Part shown: positions 1-9,493 of the stretch, piece after piece
How the letters are laid out: each line of letters opens with the position of its first letter
Position numbering within the stretch: position 1 is the stretch's first letter
NCBI GenBank assembly: GCA_938041035.1
Contig: CALHYX010000098.1
Coordinates: 1-51,499, forward strand
DNA from: an uncultured Acidimicrobiales bacterium
GTDB taxonomy: Bacteria; Actinomycetota; Acidimicrobiia; Acidimicrobiales; SHLQ01
Reading direction: 5' to 3'
Length of the DNA: 51,499 nt
The notes under the pieces: generated by a model
The model's input: the letters and a program-made list of their open reading frames with translations, nothing else
What the model was told of the DNA's origin: nothing
Databases searched by the model: none
Translations under genes and position numbers: made by a program

Positions 1-1
1 C

Positions 2-3000
2 GGCCTTCGGGCCACGCTGGCGATCGCAACCGCGGTCCTGGTGTTGGCGGCCCTCCTTCCCGGACTGGCCCAGGCGCAACCAGGCGATACCGGGCTGGCG
101 TCCGGCCTTACCGTTCGCGCCCGTGGTGTTACCGGAGCCGAGCGCATGCAGGTGCGCGTGGCGGACACCGTGGTGGGGGAGTGGACGGTCGGCACCGATT
201 GGGCGGACTACGCAGCCGCGGTTCCCGCCGACGCGTCGATCGACGACATCGCCGTCGGCTTTCTGAACAACGAGCACGAGCCGGTCGACCGCAACCTGTT
301 CGTCGACCGGGTGGAGCTCAACGGGCTCGTGCGCGAGGCCGAGGCACCGGAGGTGTACTCGACCGGCCACTGGTCGTCGGCGACCGGTTGCACCGGCGCG
401 TTCGGCGAGAGCGAGCTGATGAACTGCGCCGGCTTCTTCCACTTCGGCGGCCAGCCGTCGGGTTCGACCGTACGCGTGCACGCGGTGGGTTCCTCGGGCA
501 CCGAGAACCTCGAGATCCAGGTCGCCGGTGTTACCCGGGCGACCGAGCGGGTGCGGGCGACCGGCAACGTCTGGTCCGGATCATCCGCGACCACCGAGAT
601 CATCTATCGCCACCCGGGCGCCCTCGTGGCCGGCGACGTGCGGGTGGCGTTCGTGAACGACGCAGTCCACGAGGGCGTGAACCGCAACGTGCGCGTCGAC
701 CGCATCGAAGTCGACGCCGTCAGCTTTGAGACCGAAGCACCCTCGGTCGAATCGCTCGGCGCGTGGGCCAACGGTGCCATGTGCGAGCAAGGCTTCTTCC
801 AGACCGAAACCCTGGCGTGTGACGGCTGGTTCCAACTCCCGGGCGCCACCTCGCCACCGCCACCACCGTCTCCGCCCCTTCCGCCGCCACCACCCCCCAC
901 GCTGCCGCCCAGCCCACCGGCTCCTCCTAACCCGCCGCCACCCCCTCCGCCACCGCCGACGACGGGGTCGGAGATCATCGTGCGCGCGCGGGGTGCGGTC
1001 GGCTCCGAGCTGCTCGAGCTGCAGATCGACGGCACCACCGTCGAGACCTTCCGCCTCGCCCGAGCCGAAGCCAGCTACCGATACGTACACTCCGGCGCCG
1101 TGCTCGGCGGTGCGGTGCGGGTCGTCTTCACCAACGACGGCCTCGATGGCGGTCAGGATCGCAACGTGTGGGTCGACCGCATCGAGATCGACGGCTCGCG
1201 GTTTGAATCCGAACACCCGACCGTGCGATCGAAGGGGGCGTGGAAGAACGGCGCCCGCTGCCAGGAAGGCACGTTCAACACCGACTTCCTCGCCTGCAAC
1301 GGCTGGTTCCAGTACGCCGACGACGGCGGCACCGTGGCCCTCGAGGGCTCGACCGTTACCGTGCGCGCCGCCGGTGACACCGGTTCGGAGCGCATCGAGC
1401 TTCGGCTCAGCGGCACGACGGTCGCCACGTTCACGGTCACCACCTCGGTCGCCGACTACACCCACGACCATCCCCTACCCGTCTCGGGCGACGACGTGCG
1501 GGTGGTCTACGTCAACGACGGTCGCGACAACAACGACCAGGACCGCAACCTTTTCGTCGACGGCGTCGTCATCGATGACGTGTGGTTCGACACCGCGCAC
1601 GAGACCGTGCGATCCAAGGGCACGTTCAAGGTCGGCCTCGGCTGCGTGGAGGGCAACACGCGGCTCGACATCCTGTATTGCAACGGGTGGTTCCAGTTCG
1701 ACTCATCGGGTGGCTCCGGCCCGGCCGAGGTGTTCGTCGAAGCGCCACCGCTCGCCGTCGAGGTCGTCGCCGACGGCCTCACCAACCCGTGGGGGATGGG
1801 CTTCCTCCCCGACGGTGCGATGCTCTTCACCGAACGATTGGGCCGCCTGCGCCTGCTCGCCGCCGACGGCTCGCTCGCCACCGTGGCCGCCGACTTCTCC
1901 AACCTCGGTTCGGGCACCTCAGGTGTCCTCGGTCTGGCCGTCGATCCGGAGTTCGCCCTCACCCGCCGCTTCTACACCTGCCAGGGCCAGGACGACCCGA
2001 GCCGCATGCAGGTCGTCGTCTGGCAATTGGCCGCCGACCGGGCGTCCGCCAGCCGCGTCGCCACGCTGGTCGACGAACCCCGCACCGGCGCCCACTCCGG
2101 CTGCCGGCTGCGCATCGATTCCGACGGCGCGCTGTGGGCCACCTTTGGCGATGACTACATCGGCACCCACCCCCAGGATGTCACCGAGATCCACGGCAAG
2201 GTGCTGCGCATCGACCGCTACTTCGGTGTCGGGCACCCCGACAACGTCGACCTCGGCCCCGGAAGCGACGCCCGCATCTACTCCCTCGGCCACCGAAATC
2301 CGCAGGGTCTTTCGTTTCATCCCGACTCGGGCGAGCCGTGGATGATCGAGCATGGTCCCGACCGCGACGACGAGATCAACCGATTGGTCGTCGGCGGCAA
2401 CTACGGCTGGGACCCGGTCGGTGACCCCGGACCCAACGAGCTCCCCAGCTACGCCGAGCTGAACAACCCGATGACCGACCTCACCATCCCGGGTGCCCGC
2501 CCGGCGGCGTGGTCGTCGGGCCCCGGCACCGTGGCCCCCGGCGGCATCGCCTTCCTCGAGGGCGACCAGTGGGGCGACTTCGAAAACGCTCTCGCCGTCA
2601 CGACGTTGAAGGACCGCAAGCTCCGCATCATGCGCTTCGACGACGCCGGCGGGTACGTCGACCAGGCGATCGCCGCCGAACTCGACGGCGACTTCGGCCG
2701 ACTGCGCTCGCCCATCATCGGCCCCGACGGTGCGCTCTACATCACGACCTCGAACTCCGGGTTCGGCGACGACGACCTCCGGGTCGACCAGATTCTGCGG
2801 GTGACCCCCGACGGCTCGTCGCCCCCGCCCCCGCCACCACCCCCTCCTCCTCCGCCACCACCACCTCCTCCCCCGCCCCCTCCTCCGCCGCCACCACCAC
2901 CACCTCCGCCGCCGACCGGGTCTGACGTGGTCGTCCGGGCGCGCGGTGCGGTCGGCTCCGAACTGGTCGAACTCCGCATCGACGGCGCGGTCGTCGACAC

Positions 3001-4777
3001 CTTCCGGCTCGCCCGGGCCGAGGCCGGCTACAGCTACGCCCACGCCGAGCCGCTCACCGGATCCCAGGTGCGGGTGGTGTTCACCAACGACGGTCTCGAC
3101 GGCGGTCAGGACCGCAACGTGTGGGTCGACTACGTCGCCATCGACGGCGACCGGTTCGAGTCCGAACACCCGACCGTCCGCTCCAAGGGCGCCTGGAAGA
3201 ACGGCGCCCGCTGCCGCGAGGGCACCTTCAACACCGACTTCCTCGCCTGCAACGGCTGGTTCCAGTACGCCGACGACGGCGCCGACGCCCCGGCAAGGGG
3301 TGCAACCGTCACCGTGCGCGCCGCCGGCGACACCGGAACCGAGCGGCTCGAACTCCGCATTGCCGGCGAGGTCGTCGCCTCCTTCAACCTCACCGTCGCC
3401 GGCGGGGACTACGTGCATGAGCACCCCACATCGGTGGCGGCAGACGACGTTCGCGTCGACTATGTCAACGATGGCCGCGACGCGTTCGGCACCGACCGCA
3501 ACGTGTTCCTCGACGGCATCCTCATCGATGACCAGTGGTTCGATACGACGCACCCGTCGGTGCGAACCAAAGGCACGTACCGCCCCGGAGAGGGCTGCAT
3601 CGAGGGCAACACCGGTCTCGACCGTTTGTTCTGCGGCGGCTGGGCGCAGTTTGCCAACGCCGGAGCCTCCGATCCGCCCGAGACTCCGGCCGAGGCGCCG
3701 GACCTTGCGGTGGAGGTGCTCGCCGACGAGCTCACCAACCCGTGGGGTATGGGGTTCCTGCCCGACGGGGCGCTCTTGTTCACCGAGCGGCTCGGTCGCC
3801 TGCGCCTGCTCACCGCGGACGGTTCGCTCTCGACCGTGGCTGCCGACTTCGCCAATCTCGCCTCGGGTACCTCGGGCTTGCTGGGCCTCGCTGTCGACCC
3901 CGAGTTCGATCTCACCCGCCGGTTCTACACCTGCCAGGGGCGTGACGATCCCGGCCGGATGCAGATCGTCGTCTGGACGCTTTCACCCGACCGGGAGTCG
4001 GCGCTTCGTGTCGGCACCCTGGTCGATGTGCCCCGCGACGCCGCCCATTCGGGATGTCGGCTTCGCGTCGATGGCGAGGGGTATCTCTGGGCGACGCTCG
4101 GCGACGACTATGTCGCCACCCACCCGCAGGACCCCACGGTGCTCCACGGCAAGGTGCTGCGCATCGATCGCTACTTCGGGGTCGGTCACCCCGAGAACGT
4201 CGAGCTCGGCCCGGGCAGCGATCCGCGGATCTTCTCGCTCGGCCATCGCAACCCGCAGGGCCTGGCGTTCCATCCCGATACCGGAGACGCTTGGACCGTC
4301 GAGCATGGCCCCGACCGCGACGATGAGATCAACCGTCTCGTCGCCGGTGGCAACTATGGATGGAACCCGGTCGGGCCGATCGGGAGCGACCAGCTCCCCA
4401 TCTACGACGAGGTCGGACGAACCATGACCGATCCCGACATCCCCGGTAGTCGTCCGGCCGCCTGGAGCTCCGGCGCGGCGACCGTCGCTCCGGGGAGTAT
4501 TGCCTTCCTCACCGGAGCCGGGTGGGGCGATTTCGAGGGTGCCCTGGCGATGCCGACCCTGAAGGACCGACGGCTGCGTCTGCTGCGGTTTGACTCCGCC
4601 GGCAACTACATCGATCAGGCCGTCCCGGCCGAACTCGACCGGTCCGAGCACGGTCGCCTGCGCTCCGCGATCGTCGGTCCGGATGGGGCGTTGTACGTCA
4701 CGACCTCGAACTCGGGCTTCGGCGACGATGATCTGCGGTCCGACGCCATCTTGCGCATTACTCCCGCCGGCGGGTAG
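2..4777 (+). CDS. Secreted tandem glucose/sorbosone dehydrogenase with six carbohydrate-binding-like modules (5' partial)
   Basis: The reading frame is open back to the window edge. It begins inside a signal peptide (hydrophobic run after an Arg, ending ALLPGLAQA-Q), so the true start lies upstream and the GTG at 41 is not the start. Domains by base: two CBM-like modules (95-450, 466-840), a polyproline linker (847-960), two more modules (968-1320, 1345-1705), a PQQ-type GSDH beta-propeller (1740-2810), a second polyproline linker (2820-2917), two modules (2923-3285, 3310-3660) and a second propeller (3700-4774). Each module carries a DRN-x-(F/W)-(V/L)-D signature and paired cysteines like calcium-dependent xylan-binding modules. 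Both propellers keep GHRNPQG, EHGPDRDDEIN and GGNYGW, hallmarks of soluble quinoprotein sugar dehydrogenases, plus AHSGCRLR around the likely catalytic His. It is inferred to be an exported polysaccharide- or sugar-oxidising protein. The substrate is unknown. Confidence 0.88.
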   Translation, partial: GLRATLAIATAVLVLAALLPGLAQAQPGDTGLASGLTVRARGVTGAERMQVRVADTVVGEWTVGTDWADYAAAVPADASIDDIAVGFLNNEHEPVDRNLFVDRVELNGLVREAEAPEVYSTGHWSSATGCTGAFGESELMNCAGFFHFGGQPSGSTVRVHAVGSSGTENLEIQVAGVTRATERVRATGNVWSGSSATTEIIYRHPGALVAGDVRVAFVNDAVHEGVNRNVRVDRIEVDAVSFETEAPSVESLGAWANGAMCEQGFFQTETLACDGWFQLPGATSPPPPPSPPLPPPPPPTLPPSPPAPPNPPPPPPPPPTTGSEIIVRARGAVGSELLELQIDGTTVETFRLARAEASYRYVHSGAVLGGAVRVVFTNDGLDGGQDRNVWVDRIEIDGSRFESEHPTVRSKGAWKNGARCQEGTFNTDFLACNGWFQYADDGGTVALEGSTVTVRAAGDTGSERIELRLSGTTVATFTVTTSVADYTHDHPLPVSGDDVRVVYVNDGRDNNDQDRNLFVDGVVIDDVWFDTAHETVRSKGTFKVGLGCVEGNTRLDILYCNGWFQFDSSGGSGPAEVFVEAPPLAVEVVADGLTNPWGMGFLPDGAMLFTERLGRLRLLAADGSLATVAADFSNLGSGTSGVLGLAVDPEFALTRRFYTCQGQDDPSRMQVVVWQLAADRASASRVATLVDEPRTGAHSGCRLRIDSDGALWATFGDDYIGTHPQDVTEIHGKVLRIDRYFGVGHPDNVDLGPGSDARIYSLGHRNPQGLSFHPDSGEPWMIEHGPDRDDEINRLVVGGNYGWDPVGDPGPNELPSYAELNNPMTDLTIPGARPAAWSSGPGTVAPGGIAFLEGDQWGDFENALAVTTLKDRKLRIMRFDDAGGYVDQAIAAELDGDFGRLRSPIIGPDGALYITTSNSGFGDDDLRVDQILRVTPDGSSPPPPPPPPPPPPPPPPPPPPPPPPPPPPPPPTGSDVVVRARGAVGSELVELRIDGAVVDTFRLARAEAGYSYAHAEPLTGSQVRVVFTNDGLDGGQDRNVWVDYVAIDGDRFESEHPTVRSKGAWKNGARCREGTFNTDFLACNGWFQYADDGADAPARGATVTVRAAGDTGTERLELRIAGEVVASFNLTVAGGDYVHEHPTSVAADDVRVDYVNDGRDAFGTDRNVFLDGILIDDQWFDTTHPSVRTKGTYRPGEGCIEGNTGLDRLFCGGWAQFANAGASDPPETPAEAPDLAVEVLADELTNPWGMGFLPDGALLFTERLGRLRLLTADGSLSTVAADFANLASGTSGLLGLAVDPEFDLTRRFYTCQGRDDPGRMQIVVWTLSPDRESALRVGTLVDVPRDAAHSGCRLRVDGEGYLWATLGDDYVATHPQDPTVLHGKVLRIDRYFGVGHPENVELGPGSDPRIFSLGHRNPQGLAFHPDTGDAWTVEHGPDRDDEINRLVAGGNYGWNPVGPIGSDQLPIYDEVGRTMTDPDIPGSRPAAWSSGAATVAPGSIAFLTGAGWGDFEGALAMPTLKDRRLRLLRFDSAGNYIDQAVPAELDRSEHGRLRSAIVGPDGALYVTTSNSGFGDDDLRSDAILRITPAGG

Positions 4778-4812
4778 CGGCTCCTCGCGCGGCGAGGACG
4801 TAAGTTCTCGCC

Positions 4813-6234
4813 ATGACCCCCGAGGAGTTTCGCGTCGCCGGCCACCAGCTCATCGACTGGATCGCCGACTACCGGTCGAACCTCGAAGAGCTGCCGGTGC
4901 GGGCCCAGGTCGAGCCGGGTGACGTGCAGCGCTCGATGGCCGCTACCCCGCCGACCGAACCGGCGCCGTTCGCCACCATGCTCGCCGCGCTCGATGAGGT
5001 CGTCGTCCCCGGGTCGACCATCGTGCAACACCCCATGCACTACGGCTGGTTCCCCGCGAACGCCTCGCTCGCGTCGGTACTCGGCGACGTTGCCTCATCG
5101 GGGCTCGGCATGCTCGGCATCTCGTGGGAGAGCTGCCCCGCCCTCACCGAGGTCGAGCAGGTGGTGTGCGACTGGATGCGCCAACTGGTCGGCCTCTCCG
5201 CGGCCTGGTCGGGAACCATCCACGACACCGCGTCGACGTCGTGCCTGGTCGCCCTGCTCGCGGCGCGCGAACGCGCCACCGACCTGATCCAGAACACGGG
5301 CGGGCTCACCACCTTGGACGCACCGTTGGTCGTCTACACGACCGACCAGGCCCACAGTTCGGTGGCCAAGGCCGCCCTGCTCGCCGGCTACGGCTGGGAC
5401 AACCTCCGATCGGTTGCCACCGACCCCGAGACCCGGGCCATGGATCCCGCCGCGCTGCGCGCCGCGATCGCCGACGACCTCGCGGCTGGGCGCACCCCCG
5501 CAGCCGTCGTCGCGTCGACCGGCACCACGGGCACGACGGCGTTCGACCCCATCGGCGCGATCGTGGCCGCCGCCGGCGAATCCGGCGTGTGGGTGCACGT
5601 CGATGCCGCCATGGCCGGGACCGCGATGCTGTTACCGGAATGTCGTCACCTGTGGGCCGGCGTCGAGGGGGCCGACTCGGTGACGTGGAACCCGCACAAG
5701 TGGATGGGCACCATCCTCGACACCTCGCTGTTCTACCTGCGCGACCCCGCACTGCTCGAACGGGTGATGGCCACCAATCCGAGCTACCTGGCATCCGGCG
5801 CCGACGACACCGTCGTGCAGTACCGCGATTGGGGCATTCCCCTCGGTCGCCGCTTCCGGGCGTTGAAGCTCTGGTTCCACCTCGAACTCGACGGCATCGA
5901 CGCCATCCAGGCCCGGCTCCGGCGCGACCTCGACAACGCCCGATGGTTCGCCGACCAGGTGCACGCCGAGCCCGATTGGGTTGTCGTCGCTCCGGTCGAG
6001 CTTCAGACCGTCTGCGTCCGCCACGCGCCCGACGGCCTCACCGGTGCGGCGCGCCGCGACCACAACCTCGCCTGGGCGCGAGCGCTGAACGCCACCGGTG
6101 CCGCGTTCGTCACCCCGTCGATGCTCGACGGTGAATGGATGGTGCGGGTATCGATCGGCGTCGAGGGAACCGAACGCCGTCACGTCGAACAGCTGTGGGC
6201 ACTGATGCGCGACGCGGCGGCGAACGAACGCTAG
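4813..6234 (+). CDS. PLP-dependent group II amino acid decarboxylase
   Basis: The 473-residue product matches the aromatic-L-amino-acid/tyrosine/glutamate decarboxylase fold family, and its length is typical of that family. It would decarboxylate an amino acid to its amine using pyridoxal phosphate in the cytoplasm. The PLP lysine is K296 in the motif NPHKW, and the upstream HVDAA holds the Asp that pairs with the pyridine nitrogen. The N-terminal HYGWFPAN and GMLGISWESCPA segments are family substrate-pocket regions. The ATG start follows a short gap after the preceding gene. The stop codon overlaps the stop of the convergent TetR gene by 4 bp. The substrate (Tyr, Trp, DOPA or other) cannot be read from the sequence. 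Confidence 0.9.
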   Translation: MTPEEFRVAGHQLIDWIADYRSNLEELPVRAQVEPGDVQRSMAATPPTEPAPFATMLAALDEVVVPGSTIVQHPMHYGWFPANASLASVLGDVASSGLGMLGISWESCPALTEVEQVVCDWMRQLVGLSAAWSGTIHDTASTSCLVALLAARERATDLIQNTGGLTTLDAPLVVYTTDQAHSSVAKAALLAGYGWDNLRSVATDPETRAMDPAALRAAIADDLAAGRTPAAVVASTGTTGTTAFDPIGAIVAAAGESGVWVHVDAAMAGTAMLLPECRHLWAGVEGADSVTWNPHKWMGTILDTSLFYLRDPALLERVMATNPSYLASGADDTVVQYRDWGIPLGRRFRALKLWFHLELDGIDAIQARLRRDLDNARWFADQVHAEPDWVVVAPVELQTVCVRHAPDGLTGAARRDHNLAWARALNATGAAFVTPSMLDGEWMVRVSIGVEGTERRHVEQLWALMRDAAANER

Positions 6235-6848
6235 GCCCGCATCGACGCGGGTGCTTCGATGACGCCGACCAGCACGTCGGTCAGGGTCGCCTCGTAGGCC
6301 GCGTCGTTCAGTTCCTCGATACCGCGGCCCACCTTGCGGGCCCGCTCGGCGAGCGAGGCTGACATCAACAGCACCATTGCCCGCACCCGCTCGTGGCGAA
6401 CCTCGACCGGTAGCCCGGCGGGTCGTTCCTCGAGCCACCCCAACGCTCGGCGGACGTTCTCGGGCAGCAGTTGGTTTTCGGCGGTCGAGCCCTCGAATCG
6501 GAACGCGAGTTGGTTCACGATCCGCAGATAGCGTCGGCCGCTGTCGGAGGCGAGGCGCGCCGTCATCGGCCGCACTAGCGCATCGACGATCGCCGCCGTC
6601 GATGTCCTGGCATCGAGTCCATCGAGCAGTTCACCCCGCTCGGCATCGATGGGGTCGCCATGACTGGTCAGGATGTGATCGAGCAGTCCGTCGCGCGAGC
6701 CAAAGTGATAGCTCACCGCCGAGGCGTTGCGCTGACCCGCAGCCTCGACGATCTCTCGCGTCGGTACCTGCCAGATGCCGCGCGACGCGAAAAGCCGTTC
6801 GGCTTCGTCGATGATTCGAGCTCGGGTATCGGAGCTGTCGCGCGGCAT
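6231..6848 (-). CDS. TetR-family transcriptional regulator
   Basis: This is a 205-residue protein with an N-terminal TetR helix-turn-helix: TRARIIDEAERLFASRG, then TREIVEAAG and the recognition-helix end AVSYHFGSRDGLL. The rest is an all-helical ligand-binding domain without a recognisable specificity. It lies 27 bp downstream of the LLM oxidoreductase gene on the same strand, so it is probably co-transcribed with the P450 and LLM genes and may feed back on them. A short inverted repeat at 8150-8164, upstream of the LLM gene, is a possible operator. Confidence 0.9.
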   Translation of the reverse strand: MPRDSSDTRARIIDEAERLFASRGIWQVPTREIVEAAGQRNASAVSYHFGSRDGLLDHILTSHGDPIDAERGELLDGLDARTSTAAIVDALVRPMTARLASDSGRRYLRIVNQLAFRFEGSTAENQLLPENVRRALGWLEERPAGLPVEVRHERVRAMVLLMSASLAERARKVGRGIEELNDAAYEATLTDVLVGVIEAPASMRA

Positions 6849-6875
6849 GGGGCGACCCGTTGGTCGACGGCCGGG

Positions 6876-8093
6876 CTATGCGCTGGGGAGCGGGAGGATC
6901 GCCGTGTCGGGGATGACCGTGACGTCGAGGCCGTCGGGCAGCGGGTTGTTGAACTGCTCGAACTGGGGCACGGCGTTCTCGCGGTAGCGGGTGGTCGAGT
7001 GCACCGGGTCCTTGTCGTACTCGGGGATGACCTGATCGCCGAACAGTTCGATCATCTCTTCGATCTCATCGTGTTGCATGCCCTCGACCGGCAGGCCGAA
7101 CGCCACCTGGTCACAACCGACCGACTGGTAGGCCTCGAGCTGCTCGGTGACCTCTTCGGGGTTGCCGCACAGCATGTACCCGCCGTCGATGGCCATGTCG
7201 AGGATCTCGTCGGTCCACTCGACATCCATCGGCGGGTCCGGCCACACGACCGCGTTGGGCGACTGCGGCATGGAGTCGTGGTAAAGGTTCACCATCGTCA
7301 CGAGGTAGCCGCGGCCCTTGGCCTTCGCGATCTCGCGGGCCCGCTCGCGGTCCTTCAGGCAGATGACGGCGTTGGTCATCATCACGTTGTTGTTCTGGTA
7401 CTGACCGATCTGATCGGTGACGTTCTCGGCGGCTTCCTTGTAAGAGTCGACCCGGCCCTTCAGGTTGTGGATCGGCTCGAAGTTGAAGGCGATGGCACCG
7501 ATGCCGTGGGCGCCGGCTTTGGCGAACGTGGCCGGGTTGCCACAGGCCACCCAGATCGGGGGGTGACCCTTGCCGTAGGGCTTGGGCAAGATGTTGTGCG
7601 GTGTCGGCACGCTGAAATGCTCGCCGTGGTGCTCGTAGTCCTTTTGCTCCCACATGCGCGGGATCTCGTGGATGACCTCTTCCCACATGGCCTTGGTCTT
7701 GTCGAGGGTCATGCCGTTGAAGGTGTGGACCTCGTGGCTGCCCGCGCCGCGGCCGGTGCCGAACTCGAAGCGGTTGTTGGTCATATGGTCGAGCATCGCG
7801 GCACGCTCGGCGAAGCGGACCGGGTGTTCCTTGGTGGTGGGGAAGCTGGTGATGGCCGACCCGACGTGGATCTGTTCGGTCTGGCCGGCAACCCAGCCCA
7901 TGACCGGCGCCGGTGCGGACATGTGGCTGTACTCGACGAGACCGTGATGTTCGCCGAACCAGGCGTACTTCCAGTTGTGCTTGTCGGCGAGCACGGCGTA
8001 GCCCGCCTCGCGCATCAACTCGGTGTGTTCAGACTCGGTGTCGTGGGCCGCCGGGCCCGGGATGTAGCCGTTGCTGAAAACGCCGAACTCCAT
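6876..8093 (-). CDS. LLM-class flavin-dependent oxidoreductase (luciferase-like monooxygenase)
   Basis: The 405-residue product has the luciferase-like TIM-barrel signatures. They include an N-terminal MEFGVFSNGY strand, AWFGEHH, the VGSAITSFPTTKEHPVRFAE strand-helix and the FGTGRGAGSHE FMN-phosphate region. These enzymes use reduced FMN or F420 to oxygenate or reduce small organic substrates. The gene sits between a P450 (114 bp upstream) and a TetR regulator (27 bp downstream) on the minus strand, suggesting a regulated catabolic or detoxification unit. FMN versus F420 cannot be decided here. Confidence 0.88.
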   Translation of the reverse strand: MEFGVFSNGYIPGPAAHDTESEHTELMREAGYAVLADKHNWKYAWFGEHHGLVEYSHMSAPAPVMGWVAGQTEQIHVGSAITSFPTTKEHPVRFAERAAMLDHMTNNRFEFGTGRGAGSHEVHTFNGMTLDKTKAMWEEVIHEIPRMWEQKDYEHHGEHFSVPTPHNILPKPYGKGHPPIWVACGNPATFAKAGAHGIGAIAFNFEPIHNLKGRVDSYKEAAENVTDQIGQYQNNNVMMTNAVICLKDRERAREIAKAKGRGYLVTMVNLYHDSMPQSPNAVVWPDPPMDVEWTDEILDMAIDGGYMLCGNPEEVTEQLEAYQSVGCDQVAFGLPVEGMQHDEIEEMIELFGDQVIPEYDKDPVHSTTRYRENAVPQFEQFNNPLPDGLDVTVIPDTAILPLPSA

Positions 8094-8149
8094 GGAAACA
8101 CTCCGTACTGCCTGGAGCTGGCACCGGGCGGGCGCCAGCTACGCCGATC

Positions 8150-8164
8150 TAATGACTCCCATTA
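8150..8164. promoter_or_regulatory. Candidate operator: TAATG-N5-CATTA inverted repeat
   Basis: A perfect 5-bp inverted repeat lies in an unusually AT-rich patch of the 114-bp gap between the P450 and LLM genes. It is 57 bp upstream of the LLM start. It may be a binding site for the co-oriented TetR regulator; this is inference from position and symmetry only. Confidence 0.3.
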
Positions 8165-8207
8165 CTATCGACCCGGCGCCGGATGCTGTCAAGGCAAACG
8201 GGCGATA

Positions 8208-9404
8208 TCAGCGCGGCGTGAACGCGAGCTCGAAGCTGCGCACGGCCCGGGCGAACACGTTCGGTTCGATATCGGGCTCGTTCACAACCCGAAGGTCGGT
8301 GAAGCGCTGGCTCATCGCGCCGAACAGCAACCGCAGTTCGAGCCGGGCCAGGTTGGCGCCGAGGCAGAAGTGGGTGCCGTGGCCGAAGGCCAGGTGCTCG
8401 TTCGACTCGCGGGCGATGTCGAACTGGTCGGCGTCGTCGAACACCGCCGGGTCGCGGTTGGCGGACGGGTACAACAGTGCGACTCGCTCGCCTTCGGCGA
8501 TGGTCACGCCGTTCAGGTCGGTCTGGCCGCTCGTCGTGCGGAACATGTTGTTGAGCGGGCTGACCCAGCGGATGACCTCGTCGACCGCGCCCGGCACCAG
8601 GTCGGGGTCCGCGGCCATGGCCTCCCACTGGTCGGGATGGTCGACGAAGGTGCGCAGGCCGTGGCCGATCGCGGTGCGCGTGGTTTCGGCGCCGCCGGCG
8701 ATCAACAGCCCGGTCTCCTGCACCATGTCGTCGCGCGCCATCGGCGGTTGACCATCGGGCGGATGCAACCAGCGCGACAAGAAGTCGTCCGTCGGGTTGG
8801 CCTGGCGTTCGGGGACGAGTCGGTCGATCTCGACCGCCCATTCCTGAATGCTGCCGAGAAAGCTGAGGAAGATCTCCGGGTCATCGGGGACGGCGTCGAT
8901 GCGCATCTGACGCTCCGACCAGTCCTTGACCTCGGGCCACATGTCCTCGCCGAACCCGATCATGGCGGCGGTGATCCGGCACGGCAGCTGGGCGGCCAGT
9001 GCGTTCACCACCTCGACCGACCCCCGGGCGTCGACCTCCGCAACGGCGGCATCGAGCATCTCCGCGACCATCGCCGCGTACCGCTCGTGGTGACAGCCCA
9101 CGGCGCGAGGCGTGAAGAAGGTGGTGAGCCGGCGCCGCTGGGCCAGGTGACCGGGATCGTCCTGGCTGATCATCGTCGTCTCGTTCGGATGGTGATCGAA
9201 CCGGTAGCCGCGGCCCGATACGAACTCCGCCGAGCGCCGCTCGGCGGCCAGCACGTCGGCGTGGCGGGCCAGGGCGACATAACCGTTGCGGTCGCGCACC
9301 AGCCCGTCGGTCTCGCGCAGTCGGCGCCAGGTGTCCTGAGGGTCGGATCGGTAGAACTCGGGGTCTCGGAGGTTCAACCAGTCGGCATCTTCGGGTGCGC
9401 TCAT
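8208..9404 (-). CDS. Cytochrome P450
   Basis: The 398-residue soluble bacterial P450 shows the I-helix oxygen-activation motif AGGAETTR, the K-helix ExxR motif in EVIRWVSP, and the haem-thiolate loop FGHGTHFCLGANLARLE with its Cys ligand. The length is normal for class I bacterial P450s, which take electrons from ferredoxin. No ferredoxin or reductase gene is adjacent. It heads a probable P450-LLM-TetR operon. The substrate is unknown; the family includes steroid, terpene and xenobiotic hydroxylases. Confidence 0.93.
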   Translation of the reverse strand: MSAPEDADWLNLRDPEFYRSDPQDTWRRLRETDGLVRDRNGYVALARHADVLAAERRSAEFVSGRGYRFDHHPNETTMISQDDPGHLAQRRRLTTFFTPRAVGCHHERYAAMVAEMLDAAVAEVDARGSVEVVNALAAQLPCRITAAMIGFGEDMWPEVKDWSERQMRIDAVPDDPEIFLSFLGSIQEWAVEIDRLVPERQANPTDDFLSRWLHPPDGQPPMARDDMVQETGLLIAGGAETTRTAIGHGLRTFVDHPDQWEAMAADPDLVPGAVDEVIRWVSPLNNMFRTTSGQTDLNGVTIAEGERVALLYPSANRDPAVFDDADQFDIARESNEHLAFGHGTHFCLGANLARLELRLLFGAMSQRFTDLRVVNEPDIEPNVFARAVRSFELAFTPR

Positions 9405-9412
9405 CGGCCGCG

Positions 9413-9418
9413 ATATTA
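9413..9418 (-). promoter_or_regulatory. Candidate -10 element (TAATAT) of the P450 operon
   Basis: On the minus strand TAATAT lies only 8 bases upstream of the P450 ATG. This would place the transcript start at or next to the start codon, giving a leaderless mRNA, which is common in actinobacteria. No convincing -35 hexamer was seen. Confidence 0.35.
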
Positions 9419-9493
9419 GTGCGCCCTCTTCATCGGGGCCCGACGAGGTTTCGTCGCGGGCCAGAGTCGGCCGTGGGTGCCAGGATGAGACGC

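Noticed and set aside
6660..9419. 919-residue plus-strand ORF spanning the TetR, LLM and P450 region
   Set aside because: It is antisense to three clearly recognisable genes and has the typical Val/Asp/Gly-rich shadow composition.
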